From assembly GCF_003073135.1 (NCBI RefSeq), contig NZ_PGDQ01000019.1:1-64000 (forward strand): a DNA stretch of 64,000 nucleotides, read 5' to 3'. Under the pieces are notes generated by a model. That model saw only the letters and a list, made by a program, of their open reading frames with translations. It was not told the DNA's origin and did no database searches. This DNA comes from Euzebya rosea. GTDB taxonomy: Bacteria; Actinomycetota; Nitriliruptoria; Euzebyales; Euzebyaceae. Position numbers and translations under genes: made by a program. Of this stretch, positions 44,124 through 55,503 are shown piece after piece. The first letter of the stretch is position 1. Each line of letters opens with the position of its first letter.

Positions 44124-44127
<4 letters not shown>
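40471..44127 (-). CDS. glgB: maltokinase-GlgB (branching enzyme) fusion
   Basis: 1218 residues. Residues 1-430 are a maltokinase (Mak/Pep2): [15 protein letters not shown] cap, [24 protein letters not shown], then catalytic [14 protein letters not shown] and ILDFEGEP. A linker rich in Ala, Pro, Thr and Lys (435-500) leads to a complete branching enzyme: CBM48 domains, [26 protein letters not shown], nucleophile Asp in [11 protein letters not shown], Glu in [10 protein letters not shown], and [12 protein letters not shown]. Mak phosphorylates maltose to feed GlgE; GlgB branches the glucan. Starts are GTG 44127 or ATG 44124, overlapping the treS stop. Met435 has GGAG just upstream, so free GlgB might also be made. 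Confidence 0.93.
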
Positions 44128-45770
<1,643 letters not shown>

Positions 45771-45822
45771 CGTCTGGTTCTGGCTCCTCTGGGTTCGGCC
45801 GGTGGTCGGTCAGCGGGGTCGG

Positions 45823-47784
45823 TCAGCGGGGTGGGCGGATCTCGAAGACGTGGAGGGGTTCACCCCAGCTCGGGTCCAGCCGTACCCAGTTGGCGTGGCT
45901 CTGCCACGTCCAGGTCTGGCCGGTCAGCAGGTCATGGACCTCGAAGGGCACCTCGCCGCCGTCGATGCCCAGCCACCACAGGTCCAGCCACGTCCATCCC
46001 TCCTGCGGGTGGTGCTGGTCGAGGTTGACGATCGTCAGCAGGACCCTCGTCCGGTCCTCGCTGGCTCGCGAGAACACCATCAGGTTGTCGTTGTCGATGT
46101 GGTGGAAGCGGATGTTGCGGATGTCGCCGAGGACGTCGCGGTGCTCGCGGCGGATCTCGTTGATGCGGGTCACGAACGGCGCGATGGAGTGGGGTGCGTC
46201 GAAGTCACGCGGTCGGTAGGCGTACTTCTCGGAGTTGAGGTACTCCTCGCTGCCGGGTCGGACCGGGACGTGCTCGAGCAGCTCGTAGCCGGAGTAGATG
46301 CCGTAGTTCGGGCTGGTCAGCGCCGCCAGCGCCAGCCGGACCTTGAACGCCGCCGGCGACCCCGACTGCAGGTACTCGTGCAGGATGTCGGGGGTGTTGG
46401 GCCAGAAGTTCGGGCGGAAGTAGTCGGCCTGGTCGGTGTGGGCCAGCTCGGTCAGGTACTCCGTCAGCTCGCCCTTGGAGTTGCGCCAGGTGAAGTAGGT
46501 GTAGGACTGCGTGAAGCCCAGCTTGGCCAGCCGCTGCATCATCACCGGGCGGGTGAAGGCCTCGGCGAGGAACAGCACGTCGGGGTGGTCGGCGTGGACC
46601 TCCGCGATCACCCACTCCCAGAACGGCAGCGCCTTGGTGTGGGGGTTGTCGACGCGGAAGATCCTGACGCCGTGACCGATCCAGAAGTCGAGGACCGCCT
46701 TGAGCTCGGCGGTCAGCCCCTCGATGTCGGGGGTGTCGAAGTCGATCGGGTAGATGTCCTGGTACTTCTTCGGCGGGTTCTCGGCGTAGGCGATGGTCCC
46801 GTCGGCGCGGTGGCGGAACCACTCGGGGTGCTCGGTCACCCATGGATGGTCGGGGGAGCACTGGATCGCGAAGTCCAGGGCGATCTCCACGCCGGCGTCC
46901 TCGGCGGCCGCCATGAAGTCGTCGAAGTCGTCGATCGTCCCGAGGTCGGGGTGGACCGACATGTGCCCGCCGTCGGGCGACCCGATGGCCCAGGGGACGC
47001 CCGGGTCGTCGGGACCGGCGTGAAGGGTGTTGTTCGGCCCCTTGCGGTGGCTGTGGCCGATCGGGTGGATCGGCGGCAGGTAGACGACGTCGAAGCCCAT
47101 GCCGGCGATGGCCGGCAGGCGCGTGGCGGCCGTGGCGAACGTGCCGCTGCGGACCCCGTCGGAGCCGACGGACCGCGGGAACATCTCGTACCACGCGCTC
47201 CAGCAGGCCCGGTCGCGGTCCACCCACAGGGGCAGCTCGGCGGTGGCCGTGGCGTCGCGCCGGTCCGGGTGCTGTCGGAGCAACTCCAGCAGCTCCGGCG
47301 ACCGGGCGGCCTCCACCCGCTGGTGGACCGGCACGGCGTGGTCGCGCAGGATTGCGGCGACCTCCTTCAGCCGCGGTGGCACCGGGGCAGGGACCCCGGC
47401 CGGCGCCGCGTGGGCTTCCAGGAGCAGCGCACCCTCCTCCATCTCCCCGGAGAGGTCGGCGACCCCCGCACGGTGCTTCTTGACCAGCCCGTCCAGCCAC
47501 GAGGCGTAGTGGTCGGTCCACCCGACCAGCTGGTAGACCCACGCCCCGTTGCGGTCCGGGACGAAGCGTCCCGTGAAGGCGTCGTGTTCGTGGGCGTCGA
47601 GCATCGCGACGTTCCACCGGTCGTCGTCGACCATGCGGTAGCGGACCATCGCCGCGACCTTGTCGTGGCCCTCGCGGAAGATGGTGGCGGCGACGTCGAC
47701 GGGCTGGTCGACGCAGCCCTTGGCGGCGTAGCGGCCACCGTCGATGCAGGGCCGGATGTCGTCGAACTGGATGCGGTTCCTCAC
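45823..47784 (-). CDS. glgE: alpha-1,4-glucan:maltose-1-phosphate maltosyltransferase
   Basis: 653 residues from the GTG at 47784; a long upstream extension of the frame over glgP is spurious. GlgE extends alpha-glucans with maltose 1-phosphate. Landmarks: IRPCIDGGRYAAKG, CWSAWYEMFPRS, VVYLPPIHPIGHSHRKGPNN, the nucleophile Asp379 in FRVDNPHTKALPFWEW and acid/base Glu408 in LFLAEAFTRP, 29 residues apart as in Streptomyces GlgE. GAWVYQLVGWTDHYASW is in the N-terminal domain. TACAAC ends 7 nt before the GTG, which suits leaderless transcription. First gene of glgE-treS-mak/glgB. Confidence 0.95.
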   Translation of the reverse strand: MRNRIQFDDIRPCIDGGRYAAKGCVDQPVDVAATIFREGHDKVAAMVRYRMVDDDRWNVAMLDAHEHDAFTGRFVPDRNGAWVYQLVGWTDHYASWLDGLVKKHRAGVADLSGEMEEGALLLEAHAAPAGVPAPVPPRLKEVAAILRDHAVPVHQRVEAARSPELLELLRQHPDRRDATATAELPLWVDRDRACWSAWYEMFPRSVGSDGVRSGTFATAATRLPAIAGMGFDVVYLPPIHPIGHSHRKGPNNTLHAGPDDPGVPWAIGSPDGGHMSVHPDLGTIDDFDDFMAAAEDAGVEIALDFAIQCSPDHPWVTEHPEWFRHRADGTIAYAENPPKKYQDIYPIDFDTPDIEGLTAELKAVLDFWIGHGVRIFRVDNPHTKALPFWEWVIAEVHADHPDVLFLAEAFTRPVMMQRLAKLGFTQSYTYFTWRNSKGELTEYLTELAHTDQADYFRPNFWPNTPDILHEYLQSGSPAAFKVRLALAALTSPNYGIYSGYELLEHVPVRPGSEEYLNSEKYAYRPRDFDAPHSIAPFVTRINEIRREHRDVLGDIRNIRFHHIDNDNLMVFSRASEDRTRVLLTIVNLDQHHPQEGWTWLDLWWLGIDGGEVPFEVHDLLTGQTWTWQSHANWVRLDPSWGEPLHVFEIRPPR

Positions 47785-47791
47785 AAGCACG

Positions 47792-47797
47792 GTTGTA
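47792..47797 (-). promoter_or_regulatory. candidate leaderless -10 box (TACAAC) of glgE
   Basis: On the minus strand TACAAC ends exactly 7 nt before the GTG at 47784, the same geometry as at hisD and the aldo/keto reductase. It supports that start over the GTG two codons earlier. The remainder of the 189-bp divergent gap holds the glgP promoter and no gene. Confidence 0.4.
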
Positions 47798-47935
47798 GAG
47801 GACGCCGACGGTGCGCGCACACGTACCGGCAATATCGCATGCCGAGCCGGGGCTCCGTCCATCCGCGTGCGGCGGCTCCGCTCGACGACACCCGCCCGAA
47901 ACCTGGAGGTGGTTCCCTGTCGCGCTGGCCGCCAG

Positions 47936-47941
47936 TACGCT
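47936..47941 (+). promoter_or_regulatory. candidate -10 box (TACGCT) of glgP
   Basis: TACGCT lies 32 nt before the ATG of glgP, with TGGAGCTGG as SD in between. No -35 was recognised. It is divergent from the glgE promoter, so shared control of glucan synthesis and breakdown is possible. Confidence 0.35.
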
Positions 47942-47973
47942 GCGACACCCCCCGATGATGCCTGGAGCTGGAC

Positions 47974-50541
47974 ATGGTCAAAGCCGTCCGAACCTTTCGT
48001 GTGAGCCCCTCCCTCCCCGAGGAGCTCGGCCCCCTGGCCGAGCTCGCTGCCAACCTGCGCTGGGCGTGGGATCCGGCGACGCGAGAGGTGTTCAAGTGGG
48101 CCGACAAGCAGCTGTGGGAGGCCGTCGAGGGCAACCCCGTCGGGCTGCTGGGTCGGCTGGGGCGTGACCGGATGGCCGAGCTGGTGGCCGACAAGGCGTT
48201 CCTCGGGCGGCTCACGGAGGTCCGCGCGGACCTGGAGACCTACCTGACCGGGGCTCGCTGGGCACAGGCGCAGGAGCCCGCCCCACCCGGGGTGGCCTAC
48301 TTCTCCGCGGAGTTCGGCATCACCGAGGTCATGCAGACCTACTCCGGCGGCCTCGGCGTGCTGGCCGGTGACCACCTGAAGGCCGCCAGCGACCTCGGCC
48401 TGCCGCTGGTCGGCATCGGCCTGCTGTACCGCCACGGCTACTTCCGCCAGCTGCTGGACCACGACGGCTGGCAGCGCGAGCAGTACCCACACGTCAATCC
48501 CCACGACCTGCCGCTCACCCGGCTGGAACGTGACGGCGAACCGTTGCTGGTCGAGGTCGACCTGCACGGTCGCACCGTGCAGGCGCAGATCTGGAAGGCC
48601 GACGTCGGTCGGGTGCCGTTGCTGCTGCTGGACACCGACGTCCCGTCCAACCACCCCGACGACCGCCTGGTCACCGACCGCCTGTACGGCGGCGACAGCG
48701 AGCACCGCCTGCGTCAGGAGATCGTGCTGGGCATCGGCGGGGTCCGGGCCCTGTACGCCGCGATCGAGGCCGGTGCCGTCGGCGTCGAGCCCGTCATGTT
48801 CCACGCCAACGAGGGGCACGCCGGGTTCCTGCAGTTCGAGCGCATCCACCGGCTGATGAGCGACGGGGGGCTGGACTTCGACCAGGCCATCGAGACGGCT
48901 CGTGCGTCGGTGCTGTTCACCACCCACACCCCCGTGCCCGCCGGCATCGACCGGTTCCCTCGCGACCTCATGGAGCGGTACTTCTCGGGCTACGCCGACA
49001 TGGTCGGCGTGTCGATGGACCGCCTGCTGGCCATCGGCCGCGAGCCCGGCGACCAGTCGGGCAGCATCTACAACATGGCGTTGATGGGCCTGCGCCTGTC
49101 CGCCGGCGCCAACGGCGTGTCGAAGCTGCACGGCCAGGTGTCGCGGGAGATGTTCAGCGACCTGTGGCCGGGGGTGGAGTCACCCGAGGTGCCGATCACC
49201 TCGATCACCAACGGCGTGCACGCCTCGACGTGGATCGGCCCGGAGATGGCCGCCGTGTACGACCGCGTGCTGCCGCCGGACTGGTCGCACAACCCCGACG
49301 CGTGGACCCTCGCTGGCGGCATCGGGGACGACCAGCTGTGGCGTGCCCGCGGCCGGGCCCGCGAACGGCTGGTCCAGACCGTCCGGGAGTGGGCGCGCGC
49401 CCAGGGTCGTCGTCGCGGCGAGAGCAACCTCGGCTGGACCGACGCGATCCTCGACCCCGAGGCGCTGACCATCGGCTTCGCACGCCGCTTCGCGACCTAC
49501 AAGCGGGCGACCCTCCTGCTGAGCCAGCCCGAACGGCTGCGCGAGCTGCTGCTGTCCACCGACCGCCCCGTGCAGTTCGTGTTCGCCGGAAAGGCCCACC
49601 CCCGCGACGACGGGGGCAAGGGCCTGATCCGTGACATCGTGCACTTCAGCCGTGACCCCGAGATCCGCACCCGGCTGGTCTTCGTCGAGGACTACGACAT
49701 GCGGATCGCCCGCACGATGCTGGCCGGCTCCGACGTGTGGCTGAACAACCCGCGGCGACCCCACGAGGCGAGCGGCACGAGCGGCGAGAAGTCCGTGCTC
49801 AACGGCGGGCTGCACGCCTCGGTGCTGGACGGCTGGTGGGACGAGATGTACGAGCCGTCCGTCGACGGGGTCGCCAACGGCTTCGCCATCGGTGGCCGCG
49901 GCAACGGGTCGGACCCGGGCCATCAGGACGCCGCCGACGCCGCGTCGTTGTTCGACGTGCTGGAGCGCCAGATCGTCCCGGCCTTCTACGACCGTACCGA
50001 CGGGCAGCTGCCGCGTCGCTGGCTGGCCCACGTCCGCGCGTCGATCACGACGCTCGGCCCGAAGGTCCTCGCGACCCGCATGGTGCAGGACTACACCACC
50101 CAGCTGTACACGCCGCTGGCCCAGCGGGCGATGCGCCTGACCGCCGACGGCGGCAAGCGCGCGCTCGAGCTCGGGGCGTGGCGAGGACGGCTGGCCACGA
50201 CCTGGGACGGCATCTCCATCGAGGACGTAGAGCTGGAGAAGGCGTCGGGCACCCTCGGCGACGACCGCGACGTCGTCGTCGACGTGCGCCTGGGCGACAT
50301 CTCCGCCGACGAGGTCGAGGTGCAGATCGTGCACGGCCACGTGCGCGCCGACGGCACCATCGAGGCACCCCGCGTGGCCACGCTGGAGCCCGGCGACGGC
50401 CACGACGGCTGCATCCGGTACCGCGGGACGATGTCGCTGGACATCTCCGGTGAGTACGGGCTGGCCGCACGGGTCGTCCCGCGCCACGAGGACCTGCGCA
50501 GCTGGGCCGAGACCGGCCTGGTGACCTGGGCAGGGGAGTAG
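47974..50541 (+). CDS. glgP: alpha-glucan phosphorylase
   Basis: 855 residues, the actinobacterial/archaeal short type. An N-terminal DUF3417 domain (about 13-120: LPEELGPLAELAANLRWAWDPATREVF) precedes the GT35 domain: VAYFSAEFGITE, YSGGLGVLAGDHLKAASDLGLPLVGIGLLYRHGYF, FHANEGHAGFLQFERI, and SGTSGEKSVLNGGLHASVLDGWWDEMYE with the PLP Lys near residue 606. It releases glucose 1-phosphate from alpha-1,4-glucan. It is divergent from the GlgE branch and forms the degradative arm. An SD, GGAG, precedes the ATG. Confidence 0.95.
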   Translation: MVKAVRTFRVSPSLPEELGPLAELAANLRWAWDPATREVFKWADKQLWEAVEGNPVGLLGRLGRDRMAELVADKAFLGRLTEVRADLETYLTGARWAQAQEPAPPGVAYFSAEFGITEVMQTYSGGLGVLAGDHLKAASDLGLPLVGIGLLYRHGYFRQLLDHDGWQREQYPHVNPHDLPLTRLERDGEPLLVEVDLHGRTVQAQIWKADVGRVPLLLLDTDVPSNHPDDRLVTDRLYGGDSEHRLRQEIVLGIGGVRALYAAIEAGAVGVEPVMFHANEGHAGFLQFERIHRLMSDGGLDFDQAIETARASVLFTTHTPVPAGIDRFPRDLMERYFSGYADMVGVSMDRLLAIGREPGDQSGSIYNMALMGLRLSAGANGVSKLHGQVSREMFSDLWPGVESPEVPITSITNGVHASTWIGPEMAAVYDRVLPPDWSHNPDAWTLAGGIGDDQLWRARGRARERLVQTVREWARAQGRRRGESNLGWTDAILDPEALTIGFARRFATYKRATLLLSQPERLRELLLSTDRPVQFVFAGKAHPRDDGGKGLIRDIVHFSRDPEIRTRLVFVEDYDMRIARTMLAGSDVWLNNPRRPHEASGTSGEKSVLNGGLHASVLDGWWDEMYEPSVDGVANGFAIGGRGNGSDPGHQDAADAASLFDVLERQIVPAFYDRTDGQLPRRWLAHVRASITTLGPKVLATRMVQDYTTQLYTPLAQRAMRLTADGGKRALELGAWRGRLATTWDGISIEDVELEKASGTLGDDRDVVVDVRLGDISADEVEVQIVHGHVRADGTIEAPRVATLEPGDGHDGCIRYRGTMSLDISGEYGLAARVVPRHEDLRSWAETGLVTWAGE

Positions 50542-50567
50542 CCGCCGTCCACACGGGTGCCCGGCCC

Positions 50568-50625
50568 CACCCGGCCGTGCCCGACGCCACCCGGCCGTGC
50601 TGGACGCCACCCGGCCGTGCCCGAC
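50568..50625. repeat. 2.9 tandem copies of a 20-bp unit after glgP
   Basis: CACCCGGCCGTGCCCGACGC at 50568, 50588 (two substitutions) and 50608 (partial, 18 bp). They start 26 bp after the glgP stop, in the convergent gap. Purpose unknown; it may be a terminator-associated or slippage-generated repeat. Confidence 0.85.
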
Positions 50626-50656
50626 CCGATGTGCAGTTCGCTCGATGCGTTGGCCG

Positions 50657-50715
50657 AGCTGCACAACCCGGCGTCCCGCTCGTGCAGCTTGGCCGGGTTG
50701 GGCGCACAGCTGCAC
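50657..50715. other. interlocking inverted repeats with mutually exclusive pairings
   Basis: AGCTGCAC (50657-50664), AACCCGG (50665-50671), GTGCAGCT (50682-50689), CCGGGTT (50693-50699) and a second AGCTGCAC (50708-50715). The first four can pair in an H-type pseudoknot order, and the third element can instead pair with the fifth. The site lies between the convergent glgP and aldo/keto reductase genes. It could be a structured 3' end or a small RNA. No gene was found in the 208-bp gap. Confidence 0.6.
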
Positions 50716-50749
50716 GATCCGGGGGAGGAGGGGGGCGCCGGCCGTCCCC

Positions 50750-51724
<975 letters not shown>

Positions 51725-52081
51725 GGTCGGCAGCGTAGGCCCCTCGCGAACCGTCATGCCCGAACACCGTCCCGACGAGCGTCCCGGACACACATCCGGA
51801 CAAGAGAAGGGCCACGGTGGACCGAGCCGATAGCCCACCGTGGCCGTGGGGTGCACTCGTGAACGAGGACCACCGGCGAGCAAGGTACGGGTGGTCCGTG
51901 GCCGGCAGGTGGCGCCGTCGTTTCGTGTGCGTAACAGGTTCCGGAGCGGGCTCGGTCGGGCCGTCCACCCGTACAGGGCAACGCCGGTTGCCGAGCTGCC
52001 CCCCACTTCGTGGAGGACTCCCTGCCGCCCACGACGAACAGCCGAGCACACCACAAACCACATCGACCGGGGGGAACCGCC
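51725..52081. other. 357-bp intergenic region with one strong hairpin
   Basis: No gene is supported on either strand. GGCCACGGTGG (51810-51820) and CCACCGTGGCC (51835-51845) make a perfect 11-bp stem with a 14-nt loop; there is no T-tract. The segment 51846-52065 is featureless apart from a GGGGGGAA SD just before the ATG at 52082. The hairpin may mark a long leader of the + strand gene or an upstream operator. Confidence 0.55.
51732..51737 (-). promoter_or_regulatory. candidate leaderless -10 box (TACGCT) of the aldo/keto reductase
   Basis: TACGCT on the minus strand, then 7 nt, then the ATG at 51724. No SD is present. No -35 was assigned. Confidence 0.45.
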
Positions 52082-53656
52082 ATGGCCAGCTCACTCGTCA
52101 TCCGGATGGCACTGTCCATCGTGCTCGCCGCAACGGCGGTGGCACCCGCCGCCGCGCTCCAGCCGGAGGAGGAGCGGTGCCTGCCCGTGCCGGTGGTCGA
52201 CGACCGGTGCGAGTCGTGGCAGCTCGTCCACGACCCCGTCGCCGACGCCGACGAGCCGTACCAGCAGCCCTCGGCCATGGTCACCTCCACCAGCGCCGAC
52301 CTGATCGCCGTGGCCGGCTACGGCGCCCAGGACCTGTTCGACACCCAGGGACAGGCCCACAGCGCATGGCGCATCCTCGGCATCGACCCCGACACCGGGG
52401 AGGTCCGCTGGCTGAGCCGACCCGGCCTGACCGACGCCTACAGCCGGCCGCTCGGCATCCACATCACCGACGACGGCTCCACGGTCCTGGTCGCCGGGTA
52501 CCGCGCGTCGGCCTTCGGGCAGGCCGACGCCCTGATGGTCGTCATGGCGCTGGACGCGGCGACCGGTGCGGTCCGCTGGAGCACGACGGTCGACGGCGGT
52601 CGTGCAGACGCGCGCAGCGCGGATGCCCGCGGCTGGTTCGTTGCCGAGGCCGACGGCTCCGTCCTCGTCCTGGGCACGCATCGCCAGGCACCGCCGGCGG
52701 TCGCCCAGGGCCTGGTCGTGGTCCGCCTCGACGGGGCCACGGGCGAGCCGACGGCGATCCGCCTCGTCCCCGGCGTGATCCCCACTGGCACGTCGGTCCC
52801 GGCTGGCCTGGCCGTCAGCGCCGACGGCAGCCACGCGGTGGTCGGTGCCACGGTCGACGGGGTGGGCACCTACGACCTGGACATGCTGGCGGTGGGCCTC
52901 GACCTGTCCGGCGGCGGCCTCGACGTGGCCTGGTCCCACGCGTGGGACGGCGTCGGCGCCAACGCCCCCGACCGCGTGCACGGCATGGCCGCCGACCCCG
53001 AGGACGGGCTCGTGGTCCTCACCGGCATCTCCAGCAACGACGTCGACGGCCCCCCGTTCGACGTCGACTACGCCACCGCGACCATCGCCTACGACATGCA
53101 GACCGGTGCACGCCGCTGGCTGTCGCGCGAGATGCTCGCCGAGCGGATCGCCATGCCGTCGGGCGTTGCCGTCGACGACGGACGCGTCGTCGTCGTGGGC
53201 GGCAGGTCCGTGGACGGCACCGGTCAGGGCTACGCCCTCGGCCTCGACGCGACCGACGGGTCCACGGGCTGGGTCGCGCCCATCGACACGCCCGACCGGG
53301 ATCGGGAGACCGCCACGGCCGTCGCGGTCAGCGGCGACCACGTCGTGGTGACCGGCAGCTCGTCCTCGTCGGTGGCGGCAACCGTCATGCCCAACCGCGC
53401 CACGATCTCCGACACGCTGACGGTCGCCCTGTCCGCCAGCGACGGCGCGCCTCGCTGGACCGCCCGCCACAACAGCACCGACATCGGCGACGACGCCGGC
53501 CGCGCGGTGACCGTCACCCCGTCGGGCGACGCCCACGTCCTCAGCCAGGTCACCCGCAACATCGACATGGACGAGAACTTCTACGACCTCGCCGTGCTCG
53601 GCTACCTGCACACCGCCACCCCGCTGGCGCTGCCCGACGCGATCGGTCAGTCGTAG
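52082..53656 (+). CDS. secreted PQQ/WD-like beta-propeller protein
   Basis: 524 residues from the ATG at 52082, preceded by GGGGGGAA. A Sec signal peptide (1-31, ALSIVLAATAVAPAAA) is followed by about seven repeats of the pattern ALDAATGAVRW, AVSADGSHAVVGAT, ITDDGSTVLVAGY, AVDDGRVVVVGG, as in quinoprotein-like propellers. The Trp-docking motif AxDxxTGxxxW is seen several times. The PQQ-binding catalytic residues of alcohol dehydrogenases are not apparent, so a binding or scaffold role is more likely than dehydrogenase activity. Two early Cys residues (about 37 and 47) may form a disulfide. The 3' end overlaps the convergent Lrp gene by 10 bp. Confidence 0.8.
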   Translation: MASSLVIRMALSIVLAATAVAPAAALQPEEERCLPVPVVDDRCESWQLVHDPVADADEPYQQPSAMVTSTSADLIAVAGYGAQDLFDTQGQAHSAWRILGIDPDTGEVRWLSRPGLTDAYSRPLGIHITDDGSTVLVAGYRASAFGQADALMVVMALDAATGAVRWSTTVDGGRADARSADARGWFVAEADGSVLVLGTHRQAPPAVAQGLVVVRLDGATGEPTAIRLVPGVIPTGTSVPAGLAVSADGSHAVVGATVDGVGTYDLDMLAVGLDLSGGGLDVAWSHAWDGVGANAPDRVHGMAADPEDGLVVLTGISSNDVDGPPFDVDYATATIAYDMQTGARRWLSREMLAERIAMPSGVAVDDGRVVVVGGRSVDGTGQGYALGLDATDGSTGWVAPIDTPDRDRETATAVAVSGDHVVVTGSSSSSVAATVMPNRATISDTLTVALSASDGAPRWTARHNSTDIGDDAGRAVTVTPSGDAHVLSQVTRNIDMDENFYDLAVLGYLHTATPLALPDAIGQS

Positions 53657-54066
53657 CGCCTGAGCACCACGAACGTCGTCGTCCGGGTCGTGGCTGGCCA
53701 GCGCTTGATCTCGTCGAGGGTCGCGTCGAGGTCGGCAGCGGTCGGTGCCTCGAAGCGGACCAGCAGGTCGTAGGCCCCGGCCACCGCCTCGGCCTCACGG
53801 AACGCCGGCATGGCCGACAGCCGACGGACGTACCGGGCGGTGTCGCCGGTGTCGGTCTCGATGCCGACCCGGGCCACGTGCGCCGCCGGATCGTCGGGCA
53901 GGGCCACGTCCGCGTGGTACCCGCGGATGATGCCGTCGCGTTCCAGCCTGCGCACCCGGGCAAGCGCCGCGGTGCGCGACAGGCCCACGGACCGACCCAG
54001 CTCCGCCATCGTCAGGCGCGCGTCGTGCCGCAGCTCGCGGACGATCGCGTGATCGAGGTCGTCCAC
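53647..54066 (-). CDS. Lrp/AsnC-family regulator of lysine catabolism
   Basis: 139 residues from the GTG at 54066, chosen because AAGGAG is 8 nt upstream. HTH: DLDHAIVRELRHDARLTMAELGRSVGLSRTAALARVRRLERDGII. The RAM domain (about 55-135) includes AVAGAYDLLVRFEAP and ends with TTTFVVLRRYD. It is divergent from lat, as LrpA (Rv3291c) is associated with lat in M. tuberculosis, so it probably controls lat-pcd in response to an amino acid such as lysine. A second Lrp in the window (5355-5825) has a different neighbour. Confidence 0.9.
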   Translation of the reverse strand: MDDLDHAIVRELRHDARLTMAELGRSVGLSRTAALARVRRLERDGIIRGYHADVALPDDPAAHVARVGIETDTGDTARYVRRLSAMPAFREAEAVAGAYDLLVRFEAPTAADLDATLDEIKRWPATTRTTTFVVLRRYD

Positions 54067-54104
54067 GTGCCCGCTCCTTCCGTCCCGGCCCGGCTGCTGA
54101 CGAT

Positions 54105-54133
54105 CCGTCGGCATGTTGCCATCGACTCGACGG
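54105..54133. promoter_or_regulatory. inverted repeat, candidate operator between lrp and lat
   Basis: CCGTCG (54105-54110) and CGACGG (54128-54133) form a 6-bp inverted repeat with a 17-bp spacer in the 110-bp divergent gap. Binding by the adjacent Lrp is inferred from position only. Confidence 0.3.
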
Positions 54134-54176
54134 AATGGCTAGCCGATCTGACACTCCCTGCCCGCACCATGCCCCC

Positions 54177-55490
54177 ATGCGACCCAACGACGTCCACGAC
54201 TCCCTCCGCGCCCACGTCCTCGTCGACGGCTACGACATGGTGCTCGACACCGCGGCCTCCCGGGGGTCGTGGCTGGTCGACGCCCGCACGGGCGACCGCT
54301 ACCTCGACGTGTTCACCTTCTACGCGTCCTCGCCGCTCGGGATGAACCACCCCGACCTGCTGGAGGACGAGGACTTCCGCGCCACCCTCCTCGAGGTGGC
54401 CATGAACAAGCCGGCCAACTCCGACGTCTACACCGTGGAGATGGCTCGCTTCGTCGACACCCTCGCCCGGGTCCTCGGCGACGACGCGCTGCCGCACTAC
54501 TTCTTCATCGAGGGCGGGGCCGCCGCCGTCGAGAACGCCCTGAAGGTCGCGTTCGACTGGAAGTCCCGCCACAACGCCATGCACGGGCGGGCCGCCGCAG
54601 GCAGCCGGGCGATGCACCTCACGGGTGCGTTCCACGGCCGCAGCGGCTACACGATGTCGCTGACCAACACCGACCCGGCCAAGGTCGCGAAGTTCCCCAA
54701 GTTCGACTGGCCCCGGCTGACCACCCCGATCGTGCGCCACCCGCTGGCCGACCACGCCGACGACCTGGCCCGCCAGGAGGCCGTCGCGCTGGCCGAGGCC
54801 GAGGCCGCGTTCGCCCGCTACCCCCATGACATCGCCTGCATCATCGCCGAGCCGATCCAGGGCGAGGGCGGCGACAACCACCTGCGGCCCGAGTTCCTCC
54901 GCGCCCTGCAGGAGCTGGCCCACGCCAACGACGCCCTGTTCGTCCTCGACGAGGTCCAGACCGGCGCCGGCATCACCGGTCACGCCTGGGCCCACCAGGG
55001 CATGGGCCTCGAGCCCGACGTGATCGCGTTCGGCAAGAAGCTGCAGGTCTGCGGCGTCATGGCCGGCCGACGTGTCGACGAGGTGCCCGACAACGTGTTC
55101 CGTGTCTCCAGCCGCATCAACTCCACCTGGGGCGGCAACCTCACCGACATGGTCCGCGCCCGCCGGATCCTCGAGGTCGTCGAGTCCCGGGACCTGATCA
55201 CCAACGCCAAGGTCCAGGGCGAGCACCTGCTCGGCCGCCTGCTCGACCTCGCCGAGACCCACCCCGAGCTGGTCAGCAACGTCCGCGGCCGTGGGCTGCT
55301 GTGTGCCGTCGACATGCCCGACAGCGACACCCGTGACCGGGTGACCACCCGCCTGATGGCCGAGGAGAAGGTCATGATGCTGGGCTGCGGCACCCGCACT
55401 CTCCGCTTCCGCCCGTCCCTCGCCGTCACCGCCGAGGAGCTCGACATCGCCGTCGACGCCCTCGACCGCGTCCTCTCCACCATCCGCTAG
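54177..55490 (+). CDS. lat: L-lysine 6-aminotransferase
   Basis: 437 residues from the ATG at 54177. A class III PLP aminotransferase that moves the epsilon-amino group of lysine to 2-oxoglutarate and yields piperideine-6-carboxylate. Typical segments are YLDVFTFYASSPLGMNHP, FFIEGGAAAVENALKVAFDWK, HLTGAFHGRSGYTMSLTN, IIAEPIQGEGGDNHL, FVLDEVQTGAGITG and AFGKKLQVCGVMAG with the PLP Lys at 287 or 288. RINSTWGGNLTDMVR is characteristic of Lat. An in-frame ATG 14 codons earlier is less likely. It forms an operon with pcd, 13 bp downstream. Confidence 0.95.
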   Translation: MRPNDVHDSLRAHVLVDGYDMVLDTAASRGSWLVDARTGDRYLDVFTFYASSPLGMNHPDLLEDEDFRATLLEVAMNKPANSDVYTVEMARFVDTLARVLGDDALPHYFFIEGGAAAVENALKVAFDWKSRHNAMHGRAAAGSRAMHLTGAFHGRSGYTMSLTNTDPAKVAKFPKFDWPRLTTPIVRHPLADHADDLARQEAVALAEAEAAFARYPHDIACIIAEPIQGEGGDNHLRPEFLRALQELAHANDALFVLDEVQTGAGITGHAWAHQGMGLEPDVIAFGKKLQVCGVMAGRRVDEVPDNVFRVSSRINSTWGGNLTDMVRARRILEVVESRDLITNAKVQGEHLLGRLLDLAETHPELVSNVRGRGLLCAVDMPDSDTRDRVTTRLMAEEKVMMLGCGTRTLRFRPSLAVTAEELDIAVDALDRVLSTIR

Positions 55491-55503
55491 GAGCATCCGC
55501 ACC

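Noticed and set aside
47785-49131. Extension of glgE to a 1102-residue protein
   Set aside because: The extra N-terminus lies antisense to glgP and lacks any GlgE similarity; the GTG at 47784 has a leaderless -10 and gives a normal-length GlgE.
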